From Polyangium fumosum (GTDB lineage: Bacteria > Myxococcota_A > Polyangia > Polyangiales > Polyangiaceae), in assembly GCF_005144585.1 (NCBI RefSeq), contig NZ_SSMQ01000025.1:1-64000 (forward strand): DNA of 64,000 nt. The letters are read 5' to 3'. Position 1 is the stretch's first letter; each line of letters opens with the position of its first letter. Below, piece by piece: positions 16,957 to 28,503 of the stretch. The position numbers were made by a program, and so were the translations under genes. The notes under the pieces are model-generated. The model did not search any database and was not told the origin of the DNA. It worked only from the letters and a program-made list of their open reading frames with translations.

Positions 16957-17049
16957 ATGAAAACACGTCTGGTTTCGGATCGTTGCGTAACGGTGCATGC
17001 CGCAGCGGGGTGTGGCGCGGCCGGATCGAGGACCCGAGACCTCAGTTGA
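16957..17049 (+). CDS. Possible 30-residue small ORF with strong ribosome binding site
   Basis: ATG at 16957 preceded by AGGAGA (16947-16952) at ideal spacing; the frame runs 30 codons (MKTRLVSDRCVTVHAAAGCG...) to a TGA at 17047-17049. The composition is not clearly coding and no family is recognised. It could be a leader peptide or chance. Confidence 0.25.
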   Translation: MKTRLVSDRCVTVHAAAGCGAAGSRTRDLS

Positions 17050-17226
17050 GGCGCGCAGATGCGGACGACGGGCCTCACTGGAACGGTCGACGAACGTGAT
17101 TTCGGCCGATCGTTTGTGGTCCGTCGCCGGCACAGTCCGTGTATAGGTAGCTCCCGTGTCCGCTGCCGCCGAAGACACACGAGCGACGCGGTGGACATCC
17201 TCGGGTCACTCCAGGGCGACGTCTTC

Positions 17227-17244
17227 CGTCGAGCATTCCTTTGG
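17227..17244 (+). promoter_or_regulatory. Shared upstream motif, copy 1
   Basis: CGTCGAGCATTCCTTTGG lies 39 bases before the ATG of the OmpA-like gene. Sixteen of 18 positions are identical to CGCCGAGCATTCCGTTGG, which lies 35 bases before the next large surface-protein gene (19599). In a GC-rich genome with otherwise unrelated flanks this looks like a common promoter or regulator site. Confidence 0.5.
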
Positions 17245-17282
17245 CGGACTCCGACACGAAAATTCGAGAGGTCAATCACGCG

Positions 17283-19367
17283 ATGCGAACTTCCAAGGGA
17301 TATAGGTGGCTGCTCTGCGCGGCGGCGCTGGGGTCGATCGCGGGCATCGCCGCGCCGGCAAGTGCGGACGATCTCGCCATCAACCGGTTCTACCCCTCCG
17401 CGGCCGGTGATCGGCTCTTCGGCGTCCAGTCGCCCTTCGTGAACGGGGAGCTCACGCCGCACGCCGCGCTCATCGTCGACTACGCGCACAACCCCCTCGT
17501 GCTGCGCCGCCGGAGCGACGACGAGTCGCTCGGCTCGGTCGTGAGCAACCAGCTCTATTTGCACCTGAACGGGTCGTTCGCGCTCTTCGAACGGCTGCTC
17601 GTCAACGTCGACGTCCCCGTCGCCCTCTACCAGAACGGCGAGAACCCCACGAACTCGCTCGGCATCACCTCGCCGAGCGGCGCCGATTTCGGCGACCTGC
17701 GCCTCGGCCTCCGCCTGCGCGTGCTCGGCGACTACGACAGCCTCTTCCAGCTCGCCATCGGCGGCTACGTCTGGGTGCCCACGGGCACGGGCGCGTTCGT
17801 GACGGACAACAACGTCCGCGGCCTCCCGCAGGTGATCGTCGGCGGCAAGCACGACCGGTTCGTGTACTCGGTCGCGATCGGCCCGGAGATTCGCCCCGAC
17901 CAGAACTACTTCAACAACGTGCTGCTCGGCACGACGTTCGTGGCCGGCGGCGGTATCGGCTTCCTCTTCGGCGAGGAGCGAAACTTCCAGATCGGCCCCG
18001 AGTTCAACGTCGTCGCCTCGATGCGCGAGACGACGCGGCAGAGCCTCAACGCCGAGGCGCTCGTCGGCGCGAAGTACCGCTTCGCGGACAACTTCGAGGC
18101 AGGCGTCGCCGCCGGCCCCGGCCTCGCCTCCGGCATCGGTACGCCGGACTTCCGCGTCGTCGGCTCGCTCGCGTACACGCCGAAGTGGTCGGCGAAGGAC
18201 ACGGACCAGGACGGCATCGTCGACAAGGAGGACGCCTGCGTCGACGTGAAGGGCGTGAAGCACTCCGATCCGAAGAAGAACGGCTGCCCGTCGGATCGCG
18301 ACGACGACACGATCCTCGACGTGCAGGACGCCTGCCCGGACGTGAAGGGCGTGGCGAACGCGGATCCGAAGAAGAACGGCTGCCCGCCGGACAGCGACGA
18401 CGACGGCATCTACGACGACAAGGACGCCTGCCCGGACGTGAAGGGCGTGGCCGATCCGGATCCCGCGAAGAACGGCTGCCCGCCCGACAAGGACAAGGAC
18501 GGCATCCTCGACGCGCAGGACGCCTGCATCGACGTGCCCGGCGTGGCCGATCCGGATCCGAAGAAGAACGGCTGCCCGCCCGACAAGGACAACGACGGCG
18601 TCTACGACGCGCAGGACGCGTGCCCGGACATCCCCGGCATCAAGACGAGCGATCCGGCGACGAACGGCTGCCCCGGCGACACCGACGGCGACACGATCCG
18701 CGACGACAAGGACGCCTGCCCGAACGAGAAGGGCAAGCCCGATCCGGATCCGAAGCAGAACGGCTGCCCGAAGGCGGTCCGCGTCACCGAGACCGAGGTC
18801 ATCATCCTGCAGCAGGTGCAGTTCGACACGGCCAAGGCGACGATCCGCAAGGTCAGCGATACGCTGCTCGACGAGGTCGCGGCCGTGCTCAACGAGCACC
18901 CGGAGCTCCTCAAGGTCGAGGTCCAGGGCCACACCGACAGCCGCGGCTCGAAGCAGCTCAACACGAAGCTCTCGCAGGCGCGCGCCGACGCGGTGAAGGC
19001 TGCGCTCGCCAAGCGCGGCGTGAGCGCCGATCGCATGTCGACGATGGGCTACGGCCCGGATCGGCCCGTGGGCGACAACGCGTCGGAGGAGGGCCGCCAG
19101 GCCAACCGCCGCGTGCAGTTCGTCATCCTCGAGAAGAAGATGAAGGACGGCTCGATCAAGAAGTTCGAGCCCGTCGCGCCGCCCGCGCCGCCGCCCGCCG
19201 CGCCGAAGGGTGCTGCTCCGAAGGGCGCCGCGCCTGCGGCCCCGAAGGGCGCGGCTCCCGCGCCTGCCGCGCCGAAGGGCGCGGCTCCCGCGCCTGCGGC
19301 CCCGAAGGGCGCGGCTCCCGCGCCTGCGGCCCCGAAGAAGGCTGCGCCGGCTCCCACCAAGAAGTGA
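17283..19367 (+). CDS. OmpA-family outer-membrane protein with thrombospondin type 3 repeats
   Basis: A 694-residue surface protein. Residues 1-33 form a signal peptide ending ASADD. A beta-barrel-like domain follows to about residue 300 with repeated aromatic/glycine strands. Six Cys-containing thrombospondin-3 calcium-binding repeats of 29-30 residues occupy about 305-495. A peptidoglycan-binding OmpA domain (about 510-620) carries the diagnostic GHTDSRGS, LSQARADAV and RQANRRVQF. The C-terminus is a low-complexity tail of APAAPKGA units. It should link outer membrane to peptidoglycan. The ATG at 17283 was chosen for the signal peptide. Confidence 0.92.
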   Translation: MRTSKGYRWLLCAAALGSIAGIAAPASADDLAINRFYPSAAGDRLFGVQSPFVNGELTPHAALIVDYAHNPLVLRRRSDDESLGSVVSNQLYLHLNGSFALFERLLVNVDVPVALYQNGENPTNSLGITSPSGADFGDLRLGLRLRVLGDYDSLFQLAIGGYVWVPTGTGAFVTDNNVRGLPQVIVGGKHDRFVYSVAIGPEIRPDQNYFNNVLLGTTFVAGGGIGFLFGEERNFQIGPEFNVVASMRETTRQSLNAEALVGAKYRFADNFEAGVAAGPGLASGIGTPDFRVVGSLAYTPKWSAKDTDQDGIVDKEDACVDVKGVKHSDPKKNGCPSDRDDDTILDVQDACPDVKGVANADPKKNGCPPDSDDDGIYDDKDACPDVKGVADPDPAKNGCPPDKDKDGILDAQDACIDVPGVADPDPKKNGCPPDKDNDGVYDAQDACPDIPGIKTSDPATNGCPGDTDGDTIRDDKDACPNEKGKPDPDPKQNGCPKAVRVTETEVIILQQVQFDTAKATIRKVSDTLLDEVAAVLNEHPELLKVEVQGHTDSRGSKQLNTKLSQARADAVKAALAKRGVSADRMSTMGYGPDRPVGDNASEEGRQANRRVQFVILEKKMKDGSIKKFEPVAPPAPPPAAPKGAAPKGAAPAAPKGAAPAPAAPKGAAPAPAAPKGAAPAPAAPKKAAPAPTKK
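18198..18770 (+). repeat. Six tandem TSP3 repeats within the OmpA-like gene
   Basis: Units of about 87-90 bases encoding D.D.DGI.D..DAC.D..G....DP..NGCP occur six times in a row. The copies are well conserved at protein level, and the second and third are also close at DNA level, suggesting recent duplication. Confidence 0.85.
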
Positions 19368-19546
19368 CGAACGCGGGGCGTCCGCGAAAGCGGGCGCTCC
19401 GTGACGCGACCGGTCCGGAGGTTCGAAAGGGCCTCCGCGACCTCGTCTTCACCGCCTCGGCGCGCTCCTGCGAGGTGCGGGTCGAGATCCGCTTGGCGCT
19501 CGGGCTTCGGAGGCCGCGCCACTCACGAAACGGCGGTCGTTCGGGC

Positions 19547-19564
19547 CGCCGAGCATTCCGTTGG
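19547..19564 (+). promoter_or_regulatory. Shared upstream motif, copy 2
   Basis: CGCCGAGCATTCCGTTGG, 35 bases before the ATG at 19599; it matches the motif at 17227-17244 at 16 of 18 positions. A shared regulator for the two adjacent surface-protein genes is inferred. Confidence 0.5.
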
Positions 19565-19598
19565 GACACCAAATGGACTGCGACAAGGGACCTAGGAC

Positions 19599-23468
<3,870 letters not shown>

Positions 23469-23521
23469 TCGGTAGCTAGGGAGCTCTCCGAGCGCGGAAG
23501 GCCGCGCCTGAGAGGGATGCA

Positions 23522-23562
23522 GCGCCGCGGTCTTGTTCGAGGACCGTGGCGCTTCGTTTTTT
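23522..23562 (+). terminator. Rho-independent terminator after the large surface-protein gene
   Basis: GCGCCGCGGTC (23522-23532) and GACCGTGGCGC (23542-23552) form an 11-bp stem with one G-T pair, followed by TTCGTTTTTT. It lies 54 bases after the stop of the 19599 gene. Confidence 0.88.
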
Positions 23563-23664
23563 GGAGGGGGCGAACCTCGCGTGTCCGGACGGCACGAGGA
23601 TCACGAGCGCGCGCGTCGCCCCCACGTGGAGCGTCATCGCAGCGATGGTGGTATCGTTGCCTGC

Positions 23665-24264
23665 ATGCGTGTTCGAGCCTCCATGCTTGCGCTGTCGATC
23701 GCCTTGCCGGCGGCGCTGTTCGTATCGCCACACTCGCCCCACACGGGCCCGCAAGAAGCTGCGGCGGCGGTCTCGGTGGTCGTCTCGCTGGATGAGCTCG
23801 TGACGGGCTCGTCGTTCGTGGTCGTCGCGAAGGCGGCCGAGCGACAGAGCATGTGGGAGGACACGCCGAACGGGCGGCGGATCGTCACGTACACGCGTCT
23901 CGACGTGGAGCGCTCCGTGGTCGGCGAGCCGGGGACACAGGTGTGGGTGCGGACGCTCGGCGGGGTCGTGGGGGACGTCGGGCAGTGGGTTTCGGGCGAG
24001 GCCGTGATCCCGCCCGGGGAGCGCTCGCTTTTGTTTCTGCACAAAACGCCGACGGCCGTCGTGGTGACGGCGATGGCGCAGGGGCACTACCGCGTGCTCA
24101 CGGAGGAGGGCGTGCCGAAGCTCGCGCCGAGCCCGGACGCAGGGACGATGCTGCCGCGGACCGGGCCCAGCATCGGGGCGCGTGAGGTTCTCGTGGGGGC
24201 GACGCTTTCGCGCGCGCTCGTGGCCATCGAGGAGGTGAAGCGTGCACCACGTGAACGCAAGTAA
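23665..24264 (+). CDS. Exported protein of unknown function, coupled to the metalloprotease gene
   Basis: A 199-residue product with a signal peptide (MRVRASMLALSIALPAAL) and a beta-rich body: SLDELVTGSSFVVVAKAAER, then VTYTRLDVERSVVG, VRTLGGVVG and PPGERSLLFL. The pattern suggests a small secreted beta-sandwich. I do not recognise a named family. Its last 23 bases overlap the start of the matrixin-type protease gene, so the two are probably translated together; it could be an inhibitor, chaperone or partner of the protease, which is inference. The ATG at 23665 was chosen for the signal peptide. Confidence 0.7.
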   Translation: MRVRASMLALSIALPAALFVSPHSPHTGPQEAAAAVSVVVSLDELVTGSSFVVVAKAAERQSMWEDTPNGRRIVTYTRLDVERSVVGEPGTQVWVRTLGGVVGDVGQWVSGEAVIPPGERSLLFLHKTPTAVVVTAMAQGHYRVLTEEGVPKLAPSPDAGTMLPRTGPSIGAREVLVGATLSRALVAIEEVKRAPRERK

Positions 24265-25174
24265 CCGGGGAAGGTTCGCGCCGATCGCAGCCGGGCTCTC
24301 GCTCGTCGCGGCGACGCTGCTGCTCGCGCCGACGGCCTCGGCCTACTGCCGCACGACGAGCTGCAAGGGCATCGGGACCGGCGCGCGCTGCACGCCGGTG
24401 CGCCCCACCGACTGCGGCGTCGAGCTCTTCTGGAAGAGCCCCTGCGTCGGCTTCTCCATGCAGAAGGACGCGTCGGTGCAGATCGATCTCGACGACGCGA
24501 CGCAGATCTTCGTCGATTCCTTCAAGAAGTGGACCGACGCGGACTGCGGCGACGGCAAACATCCGCGCATCAAGGTCGTGAACCTCGGCCCCGTGGAGTG
24601 CAAGGCGCACGAGTACAACAAGAAGGCGGGCAACGCGAACGTCATCCTCTTCCACGACGACGTGTGGCCGCACGCCGGCGCGGGGAGCACGCTCGCGCTG
24701 ACCACCGTCACGTACAACGTCGATACCGGCGAGATCTACGACGCCGACATGGAGCTCAACGGGGCGAACGTCGAGTTCACGACCGGCATCGACAACGTCC
24801 TCTACGACCTGCCCTCGATCGCAACACACGAGACGGGCCATTTCCTGGGCCTTTCGCACTCCGCGGATGGGACCGCGACGATGTTCGCCGACTACATGCC
24901 GGGCTCGACGGAGCTGGGATCGCTGGAGAACGACGACATCGAGGGCATCTGCGCGGCCTACCCGCCCGGCGATCCGATCCCCGCGTCCTGCGATCCCACG
25001 CCGCGCCGTGGCTTCGAGTCGCAATGCAATCCGCCTGAGATCACGCCCGAGGACGGGAGCTGTTGCACGACGGCCCCTGGCGCGCCTCGATCCGCGGGCG
25101 GAAGCGCGCTCGCAGCCCTCGCCCTCGCCCTCGGCCTCGCGGCGAAGCGGCGCGCCGAGCGCACGCGTCCATGA
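24242..25174 (+). CDS. Matrixin-type (M10) zinc metalloprotease with C-terminal surface-sorting tail
   Basis: A secreted endopeptidase of 310 residues. A signal peptide (ending TASAYC) is followed by a Cys-rich segment and the metzincin zinc site HETGHFLGLSH at about residues 196-206, which satisfies HExxHxxGxxH; the Met-turn is probably the downstream TMFADYM. A Pro/Cys linker follows. The C-terminus has CC, a hydrophobic stretch (SALAALALALGLA) and basic residues (KRRAERTR), the layout of a myxobacterial C-terminal anchor. Start codons GTG at 24242 or 24251 are possible; both overlap the previous gene. The stop overlaps the rnd ATG. Confidence 0.9.
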   Translation: MHHVNASNRGRFAPIAAGLSLVAATLLLAPTASAYCRTTSCKGIGTGARCTPVRPTDCGVELFWKSPCVGFSMQKDASVQIDLDDATQIFVDSFKKWTDADCGDGKHPRIKVVNLGPVECKAHEYNKKAGNANVILFHDDVWPHAGAGSTLALTTVTYNVDTGEIYDADMELNGANVEFTTGIDNVLYDLPSIATHETGHFLGLSHSADGTATMFADYMPGSTELGSLENDDIEGICAAYPPGDPIPASCDPTPRRGFESQCNPPEITPEDGSCCTTAPGAPRSAGGSALAALALALGLAAKRRAERTRP

Positions 25175-26415
25175 CGAGCCTGGAAGCGCCGCCGTACGAC
25201 GTCGTCTGGGTCGACGAGGCACGCGCGCTCGGAGGCGCGATCGAGCGCGCCATGAAGGCCAAGGCGATCGCGGTGGACGTGGAGGCGAACGGCCTCTTCG
25301 TCTACCGCCCTCGCCTTTGCGCCGCGCAGATCGCCTGGGAGGAAGGGGATTCGACGGTCGTCCTGATCGTCGACACGCTCGCGACGAGCGCGGCCGCGCT
25401 CGAACCCCTCCTCGGCCCCGAGGGGCCGATCAAGGTGCTGCACGATCTCACGTTCGACGCGCGCATGCTGGCCGAGGTCGGCGCGCCGCTCGCGCGCGTG
25501 CGCGATACCTCGGTGACGGCGCGGCTCCTCGGCCAGAAGGCGACGGGGCTCGCGTCCGTGCTCGCGGCGGAGCTCGGCGTCGTCCTCGACAAGCGCTTTC
25601 AGCAACACGACTGGTCGCGAAGGCCTGTTTCACCGGCGGAGCGGCGTTACCTCGGGGACGACGTCGCGTACCTCCTGCGGCTCGATCGCGCGCTCGCCGC
25701 GAAGGCGGCGGCGATCGACATCGAGGCCGAGATCGAGGAGGAGTGCACGTACAAGCTCCGCGCCGCGCTCGCGCCTCCGCGGGAGACGCGTCCCTCGTAC
25801 GTGCGGATCAAGGGCGCACAGAAGCTCGATCGGCCAGGCCGTGCCGTGCTGCGGGGCCTCGTCGCCGCGCGCGAGGCGATCGCCGAGGCCGCTGACGTGC
25901 CGCCGTTCAAGATCGTCACGAACGAGATCTTGATCGAGCTCGCGCAGAAGCGTCCGACCTCGATCCCGGAGCTCGGCCACGTGCCCGGCGCGCTCTCGGG
26001 CCGCGCGGGGAGGCACGCCGCGAGGTGGCTCGAGGCGATCACGCACGGCGCGGCCGAAGGGGACGTGCCGCCCGAGGAGCAAGCGCTCTTCGAGGTCGCG
26101 CCGATCGATCGGAGGGAGATCACGCGGCGTCGGGAGATCGAGGCGAAGATCAGCGCGTTCCGGCGCGCCGAGGCGAAGCGCCGCGACATCGACGAGCAGG
26201 CCGTGCTCCCAGGGCATTGCGCGCAGGATGTCGCGAGCATCCTGTTCACGGCGGCGGGGGAAGATCCCACGGCGACGCTGGCGCGGATCGCGGCCATCCC
26301 GGGGCTCGGAGCGAAGCGGGTCGAGCGGTACGGCAAGCGCCTTGCGTCGCTGCTCACGGCACCGGGGGAGGTCTCCACGCAAGCACCGGGGAGCGCGCCG
26401 CGCGAGGAGTCGTGA
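25171..26415 (+). CDS. rnd: Ribonuclease D
   Basis: 3'-5' exoribonuclease that trims tRNA and other RNA 3' ends. The 414-residue protein has an N-terminal DEDD exonuclease domain (DVEANGL with Asp and Glu, LHDLTFDARML with Asp, and YLGDDVAYLL with the last acidic residue), then an HRDC domain around residues 205-300 and a second HRDC-like C-terminal part ending GLGAKRVERYG. Length fits the family. The ATG at 25171 overlaps the protease stop TGA (ATGA), and its stop overlaps the lpxB GTG. Confidence 0.92.
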   Translation: MTSLEAPPYDVVWVDEARALGGAIERAMKAKAIAVDVEANGLFVYRPRLCAAQIAWEEGDSTVVLIVDTLATSAAALEPLLGPEGPIKVLHDLTFDARMLAEVGAPLARVRDTSVTARLLGQKATGLASVLAAELGVVLDKRFQQHDWSRRPVSPAERRYLGDDVAYLLRLDRALAAKAAAIDIEAEIEEECTYKLRAALAPPRETRPSYVRIKGAQKLDRPGRAVLRGLVAAREAIAEAADVPPFKIVTNEILIELAQKRPTSIPELGHVPGALSGRAGRHAARWLEAITHGAAEGDVPPEEQALFEVAPIDRREITRRREIEAKISAFRRAEAKRRDIDEQAVLPGHCAQDVASILFTAAGEDPTATLARIAAIPGLGAKRVERYGKRLASLLTAPGEVSTQAPGSAPREES

Positions 26416-27554
26416 GCAGGGCCGGCGCGCCGCTGCTCGTCGTCGCGGGCGAGGCCTCGGGAGATCGCATCGCGGCCGAGGTGCTGCGCGCGCTCGGGCC
26501 GGCCGTGCGCGCGTTCGGCATCGGGGGACGCGGTTGCAGGGCGCAGGCCATGGAGACGCTCGCGGATACGTCGGACGTCGCCGCGATGGGCACGCTCGAC
26601 GTGCTCCGCAAAGCGCCGGCGCTCGGGCGATCGCTCGCCGTGCTGGTGGACCGGATTCGAAGGGATCCGCCGCGCGCCGCGTTGCTCGTGAACTTCACGG
26701 AGCTCAACGCGCGGCTCGGGCGGGCGCTCCGGCGCCGCGGGACCCGTGTCCTTTGGGCCGTCGCGCCGCAGGTATGGGCCTGGCGCGCGGGGAGGATCCG
26801 CGCGCTCCACGATGCCGTCGATCGGCTCGCCGTCGTCCTGCCGTTCGAGGAGTCGCTCTGGCGTGACGCGGGGTACGACGCTCGGTTCGTGGGGCATCCG
26901 TCGGCCGACGTGCCACGCCTACCCCGCGAGGTCGCGCGCGCGCGGATCGGGCTCGGCGCCGGGCGCGCCGTCGCCGTGCTCCCGGGCAGCCGCGCCGGCG
27001 AGATCACGCGCCTCGCGCCGCTCTTCTGCGAGGCCGCCTCGATGCTCAGGGCGCGCGGCGACGTCGACGAGGCGCGCGTGCTCGTGGCCCCGTGGCTCGA
27101 CGCGCGCGCCCGCGGCGAACTCGAACGGGCGGCTCGACGCGCCGGCGTCGGGATCACCGAAGCCGACGCGGAGCATGGCGCGGCTCCGCTGCTCGGGGCC
27201 TTCGACCTCGCGCTTTGCGCCTCGGGGACGGCTTGCCTGGAGGCGGCGCTCGCCGGGCTGCCCACGGTCATCGGCTACCGCGTCGATCCCCTCACCTACG
27301 CCCTCGCGCGCCGCCTCGTGCGCACGCCGCACATCGGCCTGCCGAACGTCCTGCTCGGCCGCCGCGCCTCCCCCGAGCTGCTCCAGGACGCATGCACGGC
27401 CCGCGAGCTCGCCGCGTCCGCTGCTTCCCTCGCGAACGAAGAATCCCGTGGGCGCGCCCAGGCCGACGCTCGCGCGCTCGAAGCGCGGCTCAGGCCCCCT
27501 TCCCCGGGCCCCTTCGGCGCACGCGTCGCGGCCCTGCTGGAGCCGTGGCTCTAA
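26412..27554 (+). CDS. lpxB: Lipid-A-disaccharide synthase
   Basis: GT19 glycosyltransferase that joins UDP-2,3-diacylglucosamine and lipid X during lipid A synthesis at the inner membrane. The 380-residue product shows the family blocks VVAGEASGD, YVAPQVWAWR-like VAPQVWAWR, VGHPSADV, VLPGSRAGEI and CASGTACLEAAL. It starts with GTG at 26412, overlapping the rnd stop (GTGA). Other lpx genes (lpxA, lpxC, lpxD) are not in this window, so the gene is separated from the usual lpx-fab cluster. Confidence 0.93.
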   Translation: MSRAGAPLLVVAGEASGDRIAAEVLRALGPAVRAFGIGGRGCRAQAMETLADTSDVAAMGTLDVLRKAPALGRSLAVLVDRIRRDPPRAALLVNFTELNARLGRALRRRGTRVLWAVAPQVWAWRAGRIRALHDAVDRLAVVLPFEESLWRDAGYDARFVGHPSADVPRLPREVARARIGLGAGRAVAVLPGSRAGEITRLAPLFCEAASMLRARGDVDEARVLVAPWLDARARGELERAARRAGVGITEADAEHGAAPLLGAFDLALCASGTACLEAALAGLPTVIGYRVDPLTYALARRLVRTPHIGLPNVLLGRRASPELLQDACTARELAASAASLANEESRGRAQADARALEARLRPPSPGPFGARVAALLEPWL

Positions 27555-27572
27555 TCCTTTGACGCCAAACGA

Positions 27573-28502
27573 TCACGTGCGCGGTGAGGACGAGGCCCCC
27601 GATCCAGCGCGCTTCTCCGGCTTGGCGTGCATCGCCTCGAAGGCGCTCACGACCTCCCGGGAAAACTCTTCCACCACCGCTCGATGCGCCGCGAGCCCGC
27701 CGTCGAGCGCCGCGCGCGCCTTCTCCAGCACGGCGCTCACGTGCTCGGCCCGCTGCCGCGCGAGCACGCGGAAGGCGAGCATCCGACCTGCGGGGACCGC
27801 GACGAGCGCGATCGACGCGGGCGACCAGGCGAACACCGGCGCGGCGCGCGTGATGGAACCGAGGTCCGTGAGCGGCGAGCGCGACAGCCACACGCCGAGC
27901 ACGGCCTGATAGCCCTCGGCGACCGCCGACGGCAAACCGTCGCACATCTCGTGCAGCGGCACCCGCTGCGTCTCCACGTGCACGCGCCGCAGGCCTTGCC
28001 ACATCAGGAGCCGCTTCGGCGGAGGCACGCCGCGGAAGCTCGCCGAGCCCGTCCACCACCGCACCGACGTATCCGCGCGGTTGAGCTCCATCACGCGCGC
28101 GAACGTCGCGTGGCGGGCGAGCGCCGCGCCCACGTCGCGCGGCGGCGGAACATGGCCACACAACTCGAACACGCTCCGCAGCAGGCGCATGTAGCGCCCC
28201 TTCGTGAAGAGCCCGCCGAGCTCGTGGTTCGTCACCTGCAAGACGTCGTTCAGCGCCGCGGCGAGGGCCCACTCGTGCTCGTCGAGATCCGGCAACGTGT
28301 CGACCGGCGCGAGGAGCCGCGCGCGCCGCACCCGCGCGACGTCGATGCGCGCGCGCAGGTCCGCGTCGACGATGCGCCTCCCCTCCCCGAGCTTCGTCCC
28401 GGCCTGCCCGAACGGGCGCGCGAGGCGTAATTTTCCGCCGAGAACGAGGGGCGCGACGATCCCCGCGACGAGCTCTTCGAACCGTTCGTCGTCGCTCGCC
28501 AA
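27573..28502 (-). CDS. Unknown protein, second gene of a coupled pair
   Basis: Not recognised. The 309-residue product is soluble with no signal or membrane span. Distinctive stretches are DLDEHEWALAAALNDVLQ, GGLFTKGRYMRLLRSV, NRADTSVRWWTGSASF and a helical C-terminus with LARQRAEHVSAVLEKAR. I place the start at TTG 28500-28502: a clean GGAGG sits five bases upstream and the stop of the preceding gene is one base away. An ATG at 28562 would give a longer product overlapping by 59 bases. It is translated with the 508-residue gene and convergent with lpxB. Confidence 0.7.
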   Translation of the reverse strand: MASDDERFEELVAGIVAPLVLGGKLRLARPFGQAGTKLGEGRRIVDADLRARIDVARVRRARLLAPVDTLPDLDEHEWALAAALNDVLQVTNHELGGLFTKGRYMRLLRSVFELCGHVPPPRDVGAALARHATFARVMELNRADTSVRWWTGSASFRGVPPPKRLLMWQGLRRVHVETQRVPLHEMCDGLPSAVAEGYQAVLGVWLSRSPLTDLGSITRAAPVFAWSPASIALVAVPAGRMLAFRVLARQRAEHVSAVLEKARAALDGGLAAHRAVVEEFSREVVSAFEAMHAKPEKRAGSGASSSPRT

Positions 28503-28503
28503 G

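Larger units (their letters stand above)
16857..17282. other. Intergenic region upstream of the OmpA-like gene
   Basis: 426 bases between the divergent small lipoprotein and the OmpA-like gene. I see one short reading frame behind a good ribosome site (listed separately), a TATAGG hexamer at 17142-17147 without a convincing -35 partner, and the GAGCATTCC motif at 17227-17244. No tRNA or terminator was found. Confidence 0.5.
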
